Below, one piece after another: positions 45,563 through 54,436 of a stretch of 64,000 nt of DNA. The notes beneath the pieces were generated by a model. That model was not told where the DNA came from. It did not search any database and worked only from the letters and a program-made list of their open reading frames with translations. Numbering within the stretch: the stretch's first letter is position 1; every line of letters begins with the position of its first letter. Location of the stretch: positions 40,723-104,722 of the forward strand of contig DUZX01000009.1 of assembly GCA_013349325.1 (NCBI GenBank). The letters run 5' to 3'. This DNA comes from Desulfuromonadales bacterium. Its GTDB lineage: Bacteria > Desulfobacterota > Desulfuromonadia > Geobacterales > Pseudopelobacteraceae. The position numbers and the translations under genes were made by a program.

Positions 45563-45835
45563 CTATTTACCAATCAGTTTCAATAACAAGCCTGCAATAA
45601 GGGCTGTCTGCAAAAAGCCGGCACCAATAATCCAGCGAATAAGTTCAGCTTTGTTTTCAGACATGCGGGCTTCAAATTTAAGTTCACGCTCTCTGATATC
45701 GGCTCTGGTGGCAACTTCTGCTTCACCATGCGCTTCCCGGAAAGCCTCTGTGATAGCAACTGACTGAGTATCAGAAAGCCCTGAATCCTTCAGACGGGTG
45801 ACAAACTTCAACGTATCAAATGTAATTGTTGACAT
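45563..45835 (-). CDS. DUF1640-like coiled-coil membrane protein, paralogue B
   Basis: A 90-residue protein from the ATG at 45835 (MSTITFDTLKFVTRLKDSG), with GAGGT upstream. Coiled coil about 30-68, then membrane helix RWIIGAGFLQTALIAGLLLK. It leads the three-gene array of related tiny membrane proteins. Homologues in other bacteria are of unknown function, and eukaryotic CCDC90 proteins regulate the mitochondrial calcium uniporter. Confidence 0.75.
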   Translation of the reverse strand: MSTITFDTLKFVTRLKDSGLSDTQSVAITEAFREAHGEAEVATRADIRERELKFEARMSENKAELIRWIIGAGFLQTALIAGLLLKLIGK

Positions 45836-45905
45836 GACGCACCTCACTTCGGGTCAAACCATAACAATCAGCAGCTACAATGTCAAATGGAACGTCGCAA
45901 CCACG

Positions 45906-46253
45906 CTACTCCTCAACCTGACTCGCTCTGCGCACTCTGCGCTTGCTTTGTGTCGGTGTAGAAGTACTGACGGGGTTAGTGTTTGGTGGCATTGATACCG
46001 TCGCGGATGGCTGCGGGAGTGCCGGTTGAACGGAAGTCGCCTCTGCTGTTTTTGGTGGTTCCTGACTACTCGAGAGCGCTGAGCGTGTGTCAGAGGGTTC
46101 CGGGTAGAGCGGTTTGGCTTTACTGCGATACCGTTCCGGGATGTCTTGTACTCGATTGGTAAAGTGTTTTGTCCCTCGGAAATCAACCCAAGTGAACACC
46201 GTTGCCGAAGCGGTTGCTGCATAAAATATCAAAAACACGATCACGTATTTCAA
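45906..46253 (-). CDS. DUF4124-like exported protein
   Basis: A 115-residue protein with a signal peptide (about 1-17, cleavage near ASA-T). The mature start TVFTWVDFRGTKHFTNRVQDIP matches the short DUF4124 beta domain (x-Y-x-W-x-D-x-x-G-x-x-H-F-T/S). The rest is Pro/Ser/Thr-rich, probably an extended wall-spanning tail, and ends in a basic segment. Function unknown. Confidence 0.75.
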   Translation of the reverse strand: MKYVIVFLIFYAATASATVFTWVDFRGTKHFTNRVQDIPERYRSKAKPLYPEPSDTRSALSSSQEPPKTAEATSVQPALPQPSATVSMPPNTNPVSTSTPTQSKRRVRRASQVEE

Positions 46254-46286
46254 AGTATGAAGACCTCAAAACGGCCGATTTCAGAA

Positions 46287-46916
46287 TCAGTAGTACGATA
46301 CCACCTCATAATCCTTGTCTGCCATTTTCTCAAAATCTTTGCTGTCAAAAATAAACTCTCGCAGCGTGACACCATTCACCACATGCTTGATCTGCTTCAA
46401 CTTGACTACCATATCCTTAACTGATTTCCCACTTTTATCGGCTGGTGCTTCGTCTTTATTACTATAACTAATTTTTATGGAATGAATATTTACAGCACTC
46501 TCAGACTTTTTTTCCTGCTCACTTTTTATAATCTCCAGTTGTGCAGACGCTGGCAGTATTTTGGTCATTTTCTTCAGATAAAAATCAATGCTGCCTGACA
46601 TTCTCAGAGCATGCTCCGTCGCAGTCCGCTCTTGAGAGGTTTGTTTGTACTTGGCAGTATTTGTCAGCTTCTCTCTACTCTCTTCAACCCTTTCAGCTGT
46701 CAGATTTGATACTTCGTACATCAGCTTTTTATCGTTATTTTGTACGCAGCCCAAAAAAGCAAGCGCGAGCTCGCCGTCATTCATTTGTCCTGGTGCTTTC
46801 TGTACCTGTGCCGCCTTTGCTGCTACTGCAGCAGGCGGGGTATTTCCCTTCTTGTTGCATCCTGAAACAGCTCCTGCCATTGCAAATACGGACAGCACAA
46901 CTATAACTCGTTTCAT
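46287..46916 (-). CDS. Lipoprotein of unknown function
   Basis: A 209-residue protein from the ATG at 46916, with AAAGGAG upstream. Lipobox VSGC follows the signal peptide, then an Ala/Pro linker and a charged alpha/beta domain (about 50-205). The segment GELALAFLGCVQNNDKKLMYE and a C-terminal MVVKLKQIKHVVNGVTLREF suggest an NTF2-like or DUF4878-type fold, but I cannot assign it. It lies 34 bases upstream of the DUF4124-like gene on the same strand. Confidence 0.65.
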   Translation of the reverse strand: MKRVIVVLSVFAMAGAVSGCNKKGNTPPAAVAAKAAQVQKAPGQMNDGELALAFLGCVQNNDKKLMYEVSNLTAERVEESREKLTNTAKYKQTSQERTATEHALRMSGSIDFYLKKMTKILPASAQLEIIKSEQEKKSESAVNIHSIKISYSNKDEAPADKSGKSVKDMVVKLKQIKHVVNGVTLREFIFDSKDFEKMADKDYEVVSYY

Positions 46917-46966
46917 CAAAGCTCCTTTAAAATCATGATCGCAAAACAGCATCATCGATTACGTAA

Positions 46967-47041
46967 AAACAAGGCTCCGTAACAAACTGCTGTCACAAAG
47001 CCTTGTTTAATGTTTCCGGGGTACGGTTGCCCGTACCCCGG
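46967..47041 (-). terminator. Two stacked hairpins ending the cytochrome operon
   Basis: First in the transcript, CCGGGGTACGG pairs with CCGTACCCCGG across a 4-base loop (47016-47041). Then AAACAAGGCT pairs with AGCCTTGTTT (46967-47008), followed on the minus strand by TTTTTACG. The second hairpin is a standard intrinsic terminator. The first may protect the mRNA end. Confidence 0.8.
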
Positions 47042-47087
47042 AGAGACAACTTTTTTCTTAACTTCTAAGCTACACTGCCATTTGTTC

Positions 47088-50000
47088 CTAGAAACGATGT
47101 GAAATGTAGATTGAAGCTGTGCCGGTTACGCCATGACAGGTTACACAAGCTTCGTTAGCCGGTACTGCAGCGCTACGAAGAACTTTAATTTGTCCACCGT
47201 TCTGTTTCATGTGCATTTTTGATGTCGCCAAATCGTGACAGCTGACACATGAAGCAGTAAATGGAGTTGTCACAAGATCCTGTGCATTTGGTAATGAGGT
47301 TCGCGCTGCTGAAACAGCAGTAACGTTGTTAGTGAGAGTAAGAACTGTACCATCTGAAGTAAGATCTGTCGTTACCTGAGCGTTCGACGGAACAGACTTG
47401 TATGCCGCGTATTTAAATGAATTCCCGCTGCCTGTATCTCCTACATGACAAGCTTCGCAGTTTTTGAGAACAGCAGGGAATTTAAATGATGCAGCACTAA
47501 AATACAGAACAACAGAACCTCTGTCGCGTACGAACTTCAGAGGAGTTGTACGACTGCTTCCGGCATGAATGCCGTGAATCATATCTTTGAAGTTGTTTGT
47601 TTCTTCAGGATATGTAGTTGGATCAAGCAGTGTAAAGCCGTCTGCTGTAAGCAACGCCTGTTCTGTAGCTGTCATACTGGCTGGGAATGTAGTAGCAGAA
47701 GCATTTGTGCCTTTACCACTGGAGCTCAAGTTAGGTACGTGGCACAGCGTACAGACCGCTTCGCCAACGGTATCCTTACCGATGTTACGGTTACCACCAT
47801 GGCCTTCAAAGACTTCATGGCAGGCACCGCATTTACCTGCATCAATGACAACACGACGGGCTGTATCACCTGTCACTGTTTTTACTACGGAGATTGTGTG
47901 ACGTCCTGAAGCAGGGCTAACCTGCGTGAAATAGCCCTGTAAAGCAACTGTACGCATTTTAGCACCAGTTGTTAAACCTGAGGCTGCTGCTGAAACAGTG
48001 GCTGTGTAGTAGCCGTTAGCATCAGGTGTCCCAAGGGTTCCAGCAGTGGCAATAGCAGTTAATGCAACAGATTTTGGTTGTGCTGCCTTTAGTCCAGCAT
48101 TGTTGTAGTCAGCTGAACTCGAAAAACTCTGGTTGGTTGCCGTTTTGCTATAAGCAAAAAGGAATGAAGGTCCACCAGTAAAGCCTGTCAAGCCACCAGC
48201 TGCGGTTAATGTAACCGGTGCCATAGCCGCACCTGTACCACCGTCACTCAGGATTCTGAACGTGATGGTTGCCACATTTGAGGCGTCTACGGCGACTGTT
48301 TTAAGGTCATACTTGAAGTTAACTAATCCAGCAGGAGTTTGTGGGTTGTTAGGTGTGGAGTAATCCGTAGCATGATTTGCAACGGTATCCTTCATTTTGC
48401 CTTCGCCATGGCAAGCCGCACAGTTTTTGTCGTCAGTCTGTCCCCCCTGATGAGTTGCAAAATCGACATTATTATGACAGGAACCACAATTTTTCTTACT
48501 TGGTTTAGTTTTCCAGGCAGCAGCTTCAGTTCCCTGATGACAAACGGTACAGTTTCTCATGTCCTGCGGAAACGCAAAAGTTCCGTATGGCACTAAAACC
48601 GCTGGTCTCGGGACAAGTTTGGTTGGGTTGGCAACATTTTCGGCAACAACTGCAACGGGGAGATTTTTACCAGCGTGAATTCTGTGAATGAACGTTACCA
48701 TTTCTGCTTCACCCGAAGTATTCGAGTTTGTATGGCAAATATCACAGAGCAACAGATTCGGGCGTGCAGTGTGCCCCAATATGCTTGCAATATTAGTGTG
48801 ACAACCGTTGCAGGCTTCTGTTGGAACTAAATTACGAGCAAAGAGCTGTTTGCCAGTGCTATCTGACAGCATGGCACCGGTAGCAGGGACAAAGTCATAG
48901 ACAACTGCAAGTCTGTTATTTGCAGCAATATTGGCATTAACTGAGCCGGTTGCTGGGTCAGTAGGGAATGTAGCAGTTACACCGGGGGCTGCAACCGTTG
49001 TAACGGTTACACCAATTCGGGTCGTTGCACTCGCGTCATACGGTGCATTGGTGTTGGAGGTAACATCAGAATAGAATGTTGCCGTATAGCTACCATCACC
49101 TTTATCAATAACAGTATAACCGGGGATTAAAACTGAGCCGATCGGGTTCTTTGTAAAATCAATACCAACAGCATTAGAGGCAACAAGTGTTTTGCCTGGA
49201 TCTGCTACAGGCTTTCCGATAGTACCGGTAACCTGTTTTTTATCAGCTGTCGTAGCGAATGCCAGAGGAGCAGGCAATGTAATTCCTCTGTCGAGATAAT
49301 TTACCCAGTAAGAGCTACTGCCATTTGTTTCTGGTACGAGTTTAGCGATATGTAGGCCAAATGTTTTCAGTCCGCTAATACCTTTTCCGGTGGCTTTGTC
49401 GGTTACCTGGAAATTGACAATCGGATTTTTGCCAGGAATAAAAGCGCTGATGATCTTGGCATCGAATTTCATGTTGTTAAGATCGGCAAAAGAAAGCGTA
49501 CTGGCATCTCTCGCAGGAAGAAGAGATGCACTGGCAACAGAACCTTTAAGCTCAAGTCCGGTTGTGTTGTACGCGAGGACCTGTCCACCATTATCTACAA
49601 CCTGCTGAGCCACGTCAGCGTATGTCTTGCCTGTAGGCAGTGTTACACCGGTATCACCTAACACACCAGTTAAGCCAAGCATTGCTGATACAGTCGTTGC
49701 AATGTTTGTTGATTCCTGGCTGATAGCAATGTTGATAGCGTTGCTGGCTGTGATTCCAGCTGCGGGTGGTACGCTCAAATCAAGAGGTACGATGCTTCTG
49801 AACACCCCTTGTGGAACAATCGCTTTGAAAACAAGAATAGTCTTTGCAGAAGGAAGGGTGAATGTGAGTCCGGAAAATTTGCCATTTGTATCAATGGCAG
49901 TTGTTCCGAGTGCGGTTCCATTCTGAGCATCATAGACTGTAACTGAATTAGCGTCGCCTGCTGCCAATGTAACGGTTTTGCCACTTGCTTTACTGGTGTC

Positions 50001-50135
50001 AACGTTACCACCGACGGTCAGCTGCACACCTTTACCTGTTGTTTGTGCTGTGCTTGTACTGCCACTGCAACCTGCCAGAGGCAACATGGTTAATGCAACC
50101 AGCGCTAACATGTACCATACGTTTCTTACTGACAT
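47088..50135 (-). CDS. OmcA/MtrC-family decaheme c-type cytochrome lipoprotein
   Basis: A 1015-residue protein from the ATG at 50135, with AGGAGGAAT upstream. The lipobox LAGC (Cys23) predicts outer-membrane lipidation. Ten CXXCH motifs are present (CNGCH, CDICH, CTVCH, CGSCH, CAACH, CGACH, CTLCH, CEACH, CVSCH, CVTCH) in two groups of five separated by beta-rich domains, the split-cytochrome layout of OmcA/MtrC. It is longer than Shewanella MtrC (about 670) because of a large N-terminal beta region (about residues 25-440). It closes the five-gene conduit operon and is the likely cell-surface terminal reductase. Confidence 0.93.
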   Translation of the reverse strand: MSVRNVWYMLALVALTMLPLAGCSGSTSTAQTTGKGVQLTVGGNVDTSKASGKTVTLAAGDANSVTVYDAQNGTALGTTAIDTNGKFSGLTFTLPSAKTILVFKAIVPQGVFRSIVPLDLSVPPAAGITASNAINIAISQESTNIATTVSAMLGLTGVLGDTGVTLPTGKTYADVAQQVVDNGGQVLAYNTTGLELKGSVASASLLPARDASTLSFADLNNMKFDAKIISAFIPGKNPIVNFQVTDKATGKGISGLKTFGLHIAKLVPETNGSSSYWVNYLDRGITLPAPLAFATTADKKQVTGTIGKPVADPGKTLVASNAVGIDFTKNPIGSVLIPGYTVIDKGDGSYTATFYSDVTSNTNAPYDASATTRIGVTVTTVAAPGVTATFPTDPATGSVNANIAANNRLAVVYDFVPATGAMLSDSTGKQLFARNLVPTEACNGCHTNIASILGHTARPNLLLCDICHTNSNTSGEAEMVTFIHRIHAGKNLPVAVVAENVANPTKLVPRPAVLVPYGTFAFPQDMRNCTVCHQGTEAAAWKTKPSKKNCGSCHNNVDFATHQGGQTDDKNCAACHGEGKMKDTVANHATDYSTPNNPQTPAGLVNFKYDLKTVAVDASNVATITFRILSDGGTGAAMAPVTLTAAGGLTGFTGGPSFLFAYSKTATNQSFSSSADYNNAGLKAAQPKSVALTAIATAGTLGTPDANGYYTATVSAAASGLTTGAKMRTVALQGYFTQVSPASGRHTISVVKTVTGDTARRVVIDAGKCGACHEVFEGHGGNRNIGKDTVGEAVCTLCHVPNLSSSGKGTNASATTFPASMTATEQALLTADGFTLLDPTTYPEETNNFKDMIHGIHAGSSRTTPLKFVRDRGSVVLYFSAASFKFPAVLKNCEACHVGDTGSGNSFKYAAYKSVPSNAQVTTDLTSDGTVLTLTNNVTAVSAARTSLPNAQDLVTTPFTASCVSCHDLATSKMHMKQNGGQIKVLRSAAVPANEACVTCHGVTGTASIYISHRF

Positions 50136-50253
50136 AGATTCCTCCTGTAAATTTTGTGCTGCGATTTGTGAAACGGCTGACATCATCCTGTTTTTTTGTT
50201 GCCGGGAAAAAGCATCCCCCCTTTCTAGTGGTTTATTACCAGCAGGTGCTTAC

Positions 50254-51756
50254 TCAGTTCGACGAAGTGTTAATTTGCCCGTCTATGGTGATATCCAGAT
50301 TTGGAGACACGGGCGTAACCGAAATGGCTGTACTGGTATCAGACAGGTTTCCAGCTGCGTCAAAAGCAACAACGGTATAGCTGTAGGCAACACCTGACTT
50401 AACTGATGGATCAGTGTACGAAGGCACTGTTGCTGAACCGATTTTGGTTCCGTTACGATACACATTATAACCCGTCACTCCGACATCATCGCTGGCTGCG
50501 CTCCACGTAAGTTTAACGGAGCTGTTTGTTGCATCAAGTGCGACAGGTGCTGCAACAAGATTGGTTGGTGCAGTTGGTTTGAATATGTCTTTTGCTTCAA
50601 GCGCAAGTACATCAGAAGTCAACTGACCGCCAACGGTGACCGACAGGTTTGGCGACACCGGCGTTGTTACGGTGATTTCTGCGCTGGCAACAGATCTATT
50701 ACCGGCGGCATCAAAGGCGATAACATAGTAATTATAGGTTGTGGATGGAACTAACGGTTTGTCTGTGTAGCTCGTTGTGGCGACTGACGCAATCAACGTA
50801 CCATCACGATAGACACTGTAGCCGGTAACCGGGTTCTTGCCCGTTGTAGTGGCGGGATTCCATGTCAGCGTTACCACGCTGGTTGTGGCTGTATCAGCGC
50901 CTGCAACTGCTTTCAAATCTGTTACGGCATGTGGTGCGGTCGTGTCAGACCAGACCGGTTCTGCTGGAGGATTGGCAGCTGTTGCGAGAATAGCATTAAC
51001 TATGCTGGCAATAGCAGGCTCTCTGAGTGAGACTTTTGTTGCTGCTGCAGTCAGAGCGGTCCGATAGATCTGGTAAGCCGGTTGAGTCACATCAGCAAAG
51101 GCCTGATTGATCATACTCATCGTCTGAATGGTAGTAGCTGCGCCCGAATCAACGATCATCTGGTCTATAAGCTTGAGGGTGGCTGAGTACGAAGGATCAC
51201 TTGCCGGATCTGCCAAAATATCACTTACATTGAACAACATTGCAATTCTTGCATTTGCAGCACTGATAATTCTCTGATCAGCCTTAGAGGTGGGGCTGTC
51301 AGTCAAAAACTTCTGCACCTGCTGGTAAGCCGCTTCAGTCAGTGGGCTGACGATGTATTTTTTGGATGTGTCAAATGCGTCAAGCGCCGCGCTAAAAGAT
51401 TCTACAGCGCCGAAAGGAACGTCACTTCCTGTTGACTCACTGGTGTACGCTGCTCCGGTTTGCCCGGTGACCTTTACAAGCAGTGGAGCGACAGCTTTAG
51501 CTTTTGGAATCTGAATTGAGTAACTGGCATCCGTGGCGGTGGTACCGTTTCCAAGCAGCTCACCAGTCGTACCGTCACTATTCAGCTTAAACACCTGAAC
51601 CAGTGCCCCTTTAATTGGGCCCTTGATTGCTTCGCCGGAGATTGTTGTGGTTTCAACTGCCGCATCTCCACCACCTCCACCGCCGCAAGCGGCAAACAAA
51701 AGAGGTAAACAGGCGAGTAACGCCAATGCCGCAGTCCTCTTGATAAATGTGTGCAT
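50254..51756 (-). CDS. Fibronectin type III-repeat lipoprotein in the cytochrome operon
   Basis: A 500-residue protein from the ATG at 51756, with AAGGAGAG upstream. The lipobox FAAC is followed by a six-Gly run. An N-terminal domain (about 30-280) contains a carboxypeptidase-like ISGEAIKGPIKGALVQVF segment. Two fibronectin III domains follow (about 290-380 and 395-480), each with DLKAVAG or NLVAAPV starts, YSVYRDG/YNVYRNG and VIAFDAAGN/VVAFDAAGN. No heme motif. It may scaffold or present the decaheme cytochrome, or bind extracellular partners. Confidence 0.8.
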   Translation of the reverse strand: MHTFIKRTAALALLACLPLLFAACGGGGGGDAAVETTTISGEAIKGPIKGALVQVFKLNSDGTTGELLGNGTTATDASYSIQIPKAKAVAPLLVKVTGQTGAAYTSESTGSDVPFGAVESFSAALDAFDTSKKYIVSPLTEAAYQQVQKFLTDSPTSKADQRIISAANARIAMLFNVSDILADPASDPSYSATLKLIDQMIVDSGAATTIQTMSMINQAFADVTQPAYQIYRTALTAAATKVSLREPAIASIVNAILATAANPPAEPVWSDTTAPHAVTDLKAVAGADTATTSVVTLTWNPATTTGKNPVTGYSVYRDGTLIASVATTSYTDKPLVPSTTYNYYVIAFDAAGNRSVASAEITVTTPVSPNLSVTVGGQLTSDVLALEAKDIFKPTAPTNLVAAPVALDATNSSVKLTWSAASDDVGVTGYNVYRNGTKIGSATVPSYTDPSVKSGVAYSYTVVAFDAAGNLSDTSTAISVTPVSPNLDITIDGQINTSSN

Positions 51757-51781
51757 TGAACTCTCCTTCCGATTAATTTGA

Positions 51782-52384
51782 CTATGGAGCTGTTTCCAGC
51801 AGGGCAGCAGTATGGCAGCGATAGCATGTTGGACCACTCAGAAACACCCCTTTCAGGTCATCACCATGACAAGCGGCGTTTCTGCATGAACTCTTATTGT
51901 TGCTGAGTGCATTGAGGTACGCTTTGTGCGGCTGACCGTTAGTCCAGCTCGTGGGGTGGAAATTAACCGCTCCGCCGATATGGCACGTTGTTGCACAATT
52001 GGGTGCTGTACCAGCACCCTCCAGCGCTGTGCCGTGGCACGCCGCATTGGCACAGGTAGTTGATTTTGTGGGGTTGGCAGCAACTTCTGCCTTATACGTG
52101 GCTGCATGCCGTGCATATGCATAACCGTTCCAGCTTACGGGATGCTTTGAAGTGGGGCCTGCTGCGTGACACGTAAAGCAGGAACTTTTGGCAATGCCGT
52201 CGTCAAGCTTCTCGCCGTGGCACTCAATGCATGCCTCAAGGTTGGTTTTGGCGGATGATTTGTGAGTTGCGGCCCAGTCTGACGGGTGTTCTCCAATTGC
52301 TTTCGGATTTGTGTCTCCACAACCGCTCAGCGCGAGAGAGGCTGCAAGTGCAAGAACTGCTAGAGATGGTTTTATTTGTGGCAT
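51782..52384 (-). CDS. Multiheme c-type cytochrome lipoprotein with CX3CH/CX4CH sites
   Basis: A 200-residue lipoprotein (lipobox LSGC). Three canonical heme motifs are present (CIECH, CFTCH, CYRCH). Three more are stretched: CANAACH and CRNAACH (CX4CH) and CATTCH (CX3CH). CX4CH is known in tetraheme cytochromes c3. CX3CH is rarer. Repeated HP.SW and HAATYKAE/HKAYLNA segments suggest tandem units supplying distal His ligands. It could hold 3 to 6 hemes. The start at 52384 overlaps the preceding gene by 13 bases. Confidence 0.82.
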   Translation of the reverse strand: MPQIKPSLAVLALAASLALSGCGDTNPKAIGEHPSDWAATHKSSAKTNLEACIECHGEKLDDGIAKSSCFTCHAAGPTSKHPVSWNGYAYARHAATYKAEVAANPTKSTTCANAACHGTALEGAGTAPNCATTCHIGGAVNFHPTSWTNGQPHKAYLNALSNNKSSCRNAACHGDDLKGVFLSGPTCYRCHTAALLETAP

Positions 52385-52806
52385 GATGCGCACCTCTCAT
52401 TATTCTGACGTCCGTGACATTTTACGCAGGAAGCCGGATTTATCTTGCCGTCAATTTTGTGCTGACTCATGTAATCGCCACGGTGCGGCAGATTGCGATC
52501 AGGCGAATCGGCAAACTTGTCAGCCGGTTTAATCTCTTCTTTGTGGGCATGGCAGTCGGAGCAGAATGATTCCTGATGACAGGAGGCACAGGTTTGACGG
52601 GAACTACCGGCATAAAAACCATGCTTTTTGAAGAAATCGGCGGACTTGTGGTTGAATAAACCCAGTGAGTCACTGTGACATTCAGAACAGTTCGGTGTAT
52701 TCGTCAATGTTTCTGGATGTATACGCGCCACACTGGTTGTATTGGCACAGGCGTACAGGACAGAGAGTACTAACGGGATAAGAACTATCAATAGCTTGTT
52801 TTTCAC
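52372..52806 (-). CDS. Pentaheme c-type cytochrome lipoprotein
   Basis: A 144-residue protein with lipobox LYAC and five CXXCH motifs (CSECH, CASCH, CSDCH, CVKCH, CASCH). The His-rich spacing (HGF, HAHKEE, LPHRGDYMSQHK) supplies distal ligands. Five hemes in about 120 mature residues is very dense. The start overlaps the porin-like gene stop by 4 bases. It is probably the periplasm-facing or barrel-inserted electron entry module of the conduit. Confidence 0.88.
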   Translation of the reverse strand: MKNKLLIVLIPLVLSVLYACANTTSVARIHPETLTNTPNCSECHSDSLGLFNHKSADFFKKHGFYAGSSRQTCASCHQESFCSDCHAHKEEIKPADKFADSPDRNLPHRGDYMSQHKIDGKINPASCVKCHGRQNNERCASCHK

Positions 52807-54134
52807 TCTTTACCCCCCTTATTCGCTTTTTTCGTGTCAAAGGCGTAGGTCAACTTCAGCAAACCTCGCACTTCATTGTCAAAATCAGGACTTTTGGAAT
52901 ATTCAAGATCCGCCCCGACTTTTAATTTTCGGCTAAACTCATACCCGGCTGAAGCGGTTGCGGCATAGCTGTTTTTAACATCATTAATTTTCTTGTCATA
53001 CCCGACATTCATAAAATCGACCGAGATGTCTGCATGCCCGATTTTTTTGGCAGCATACAAGCGGTACTCGTAGTAACGCAGACGATCACTGTTGCCCTCC
53101 ATTCTGTGACCGGAAAAACCGGCCGAATATGATCCGGGAATGGAGTACGAAATCTTGCCGCCGAAGTAGTTGGCATCTCCGGCTAACTGATACGAGTAAT
53201 TCTTGTAATCAGCCGTGATGGTAAGATTTTTGATCGGCGTGGCGGAGACAAAAACACCTGCAGTGAGAAGCTCTTCGTTACTGTTCGGATTTGGAAGCCC
53301 GAAAACAGTTGCCAGTTTCAAGGCATTGGTCGTGACGTTGTAGAAATAATCGTTGTAGTTGATGTTTGAAAAATCCGCTCCGAACTTGATATCTTCAAGA
53401 GGTGTGATACCCAGCGAATAGGCATGCTCCATCCACCCTTCCGTAATTGAGTTGTAGGAAGAACGGCCTGTCAACTCGACCTGTTTAACGGGATGCAACC
53501 AGAGGTCAATGCCCTCTTCTTCCCGGTAGCGCTGTTTATCTGAATCTTCACTCTTTAATGCGCTGATTCCGACACTGTAATATTTCGGCATACTCTGGGA
53601 AATACGGGTGCCATAGACAAAATTTCCGCCTTTGGCATCTGTTTCCGTCATGACAGCTTTTCCGAAAAAGGCCGATGCGCCAAAACCTGCGGCAAAATCG
53701 CTACGCAGATAGAGACCATCAACTTTTTCGGCAGCGACTCCTTCGGAAATAAACTGGCGACCAAAATTTACGGCCAGATTATTTTTAGCGCTGCGATAGC
53801 TCAGATAGGCATACTGCAGATCGGCGTCGGAGTATTTATCCGTTGATTTATCAGCCAGATCCAAGCGACCCCAGGTACCCAGATAAAAGGCAACCCCGGA
53901 ACCATCGTCGCGGTTGTCATTCAGGTTTAAGCGGAGATACTCGTACAGCGGGTAAATATCCTTTTTCTCAAGATTGGTTTTCATACGGAGAATGGTGCTT
54001 GATTCACCGGAAAAAGACACATCCGATGCCATCGACGGAGCGGAAAAGATGAGTGCAGCGGTAAGACATCCTCCACACAGAGTGAGGATTTTTTGTGGGG
54101 TGCAGCCTGATCTGGTGTGCTGGTGTTTTTTCAA
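52803..54134 (-). CDS. Outer-membrane beta-barrel (porin) of the cytochrome conduit
   Basis: A 443-residue protein with a TTG start at 54134 and an AAGGAGGG ribosome-binding site. After a signal peptide (cleavage near SMA-SD) the sequence is continuous amphipathic beta-strand with short turns, tyrosine-rich girdles and strand patterns such as AYLSYRSAKNNLAVNFGRQF. The end KLTYAFDTKKANKGGKE does not finish on an aromatic residue. It lacks the length (about 670) and CXXC start of Shewanella MtrB and is closer in size to Geobacter OmbB/ExtB-type porins. First gene of the operon. Confidence 0.82.
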   Translation of the reverse strand: MKKHQHTRSGCTPQKILTLCGGCLTAALIFSAPSMASDVSFSGESSTILRMKTNLEKKDIYPLYEYLRLNLNDNRDDGSGVAFYLGTWGRLDLADKSTDKYSDADLQYAYLSYRSAKNNLAVNFGRQFISEGVAAEKVDGLYLRSDFAAGFGASAFFGKAVMTETDAKGGNFVYGTRISQSMPKYYSVGISALKSEDSDKQRYREEEGIDLWLHPVKQVELTGRSSYNSITEGWMEHAYSLGITPLEDIKFGADFSNINYNDYFYNVTTNALKLATVFGLPNPNSNEELLTAGVFVSATPIKNLTITADYKNYSYQLAGDANYFGGKISYSIPGSYSAGFSGHRMEGNSDRLRYYEYRLYAAKKIGHADISVDFMNVGYDKKINDVKNSYAATASAGYEFSRKLKVGADLEYSKSPDFDNEVRGLLKLTYAFDTKKANKGGKE

Positions 54135-54436
54135 AATAAGCCCTCCTTTCCGGATTTGTTATTGTGTCAGGTGCGGCTTTTAACTGGCTAATACGTTAAT
54201 TGACGGTGATCTCTGTTCTTTACTCATCTCCTTTCTTTTGACTTTTTCCGTGTAACCAGACCGGATATATGAATTTTTCTCGCAAAGGCGCGTGCGGCGG
54301 GTGGTCTTATATGCATATCTAGTACCAATAAAAAAGGGTAAATCTATTTCCGTCATGCTACTGCCATTGACAATCTACTGGTACGGTTAGTATAGTGACT
54401 GCCGTAAAACAGAATTTATCAGAAGGAGATACTGTC
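54135..54436. other. Divergent intergenic region between the cytochrome operon and fmdB
   Basis: About 300 bases. It carries a good rightward promoter (54367-54396) and the leader of the cytochrome operon. I looked for a GEMM c-di-GMP riboswitch core here and did not find one, and no sigma-54 -24/-12 site was seen. Confidence 0.5.
54367..54396 (+). promoter_or_regulatory. Sigma-70 promoter of fmdB
   Basis: TTGACA at 54367-54372 and TATAGT at 54391-54396 with an 18-base spacer, 40 bases before the fmdB ATG. Confidence 0.7.

Noticed and set aside
52803-54134. MtrB identity for the barrel protein
   Set aside because: It is too short and lacks the N-terminal CXXC of MtrB. The Cys residues visible near the start belong to the signal peptide.
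54135-54436. GEMM c-di-GMP riboswitch upstream of the cytochrome operon
   Set aside because: Geobacter cytochrome genes often carry one, but the conserved core (ACGCAAAGC-type) was not found here.
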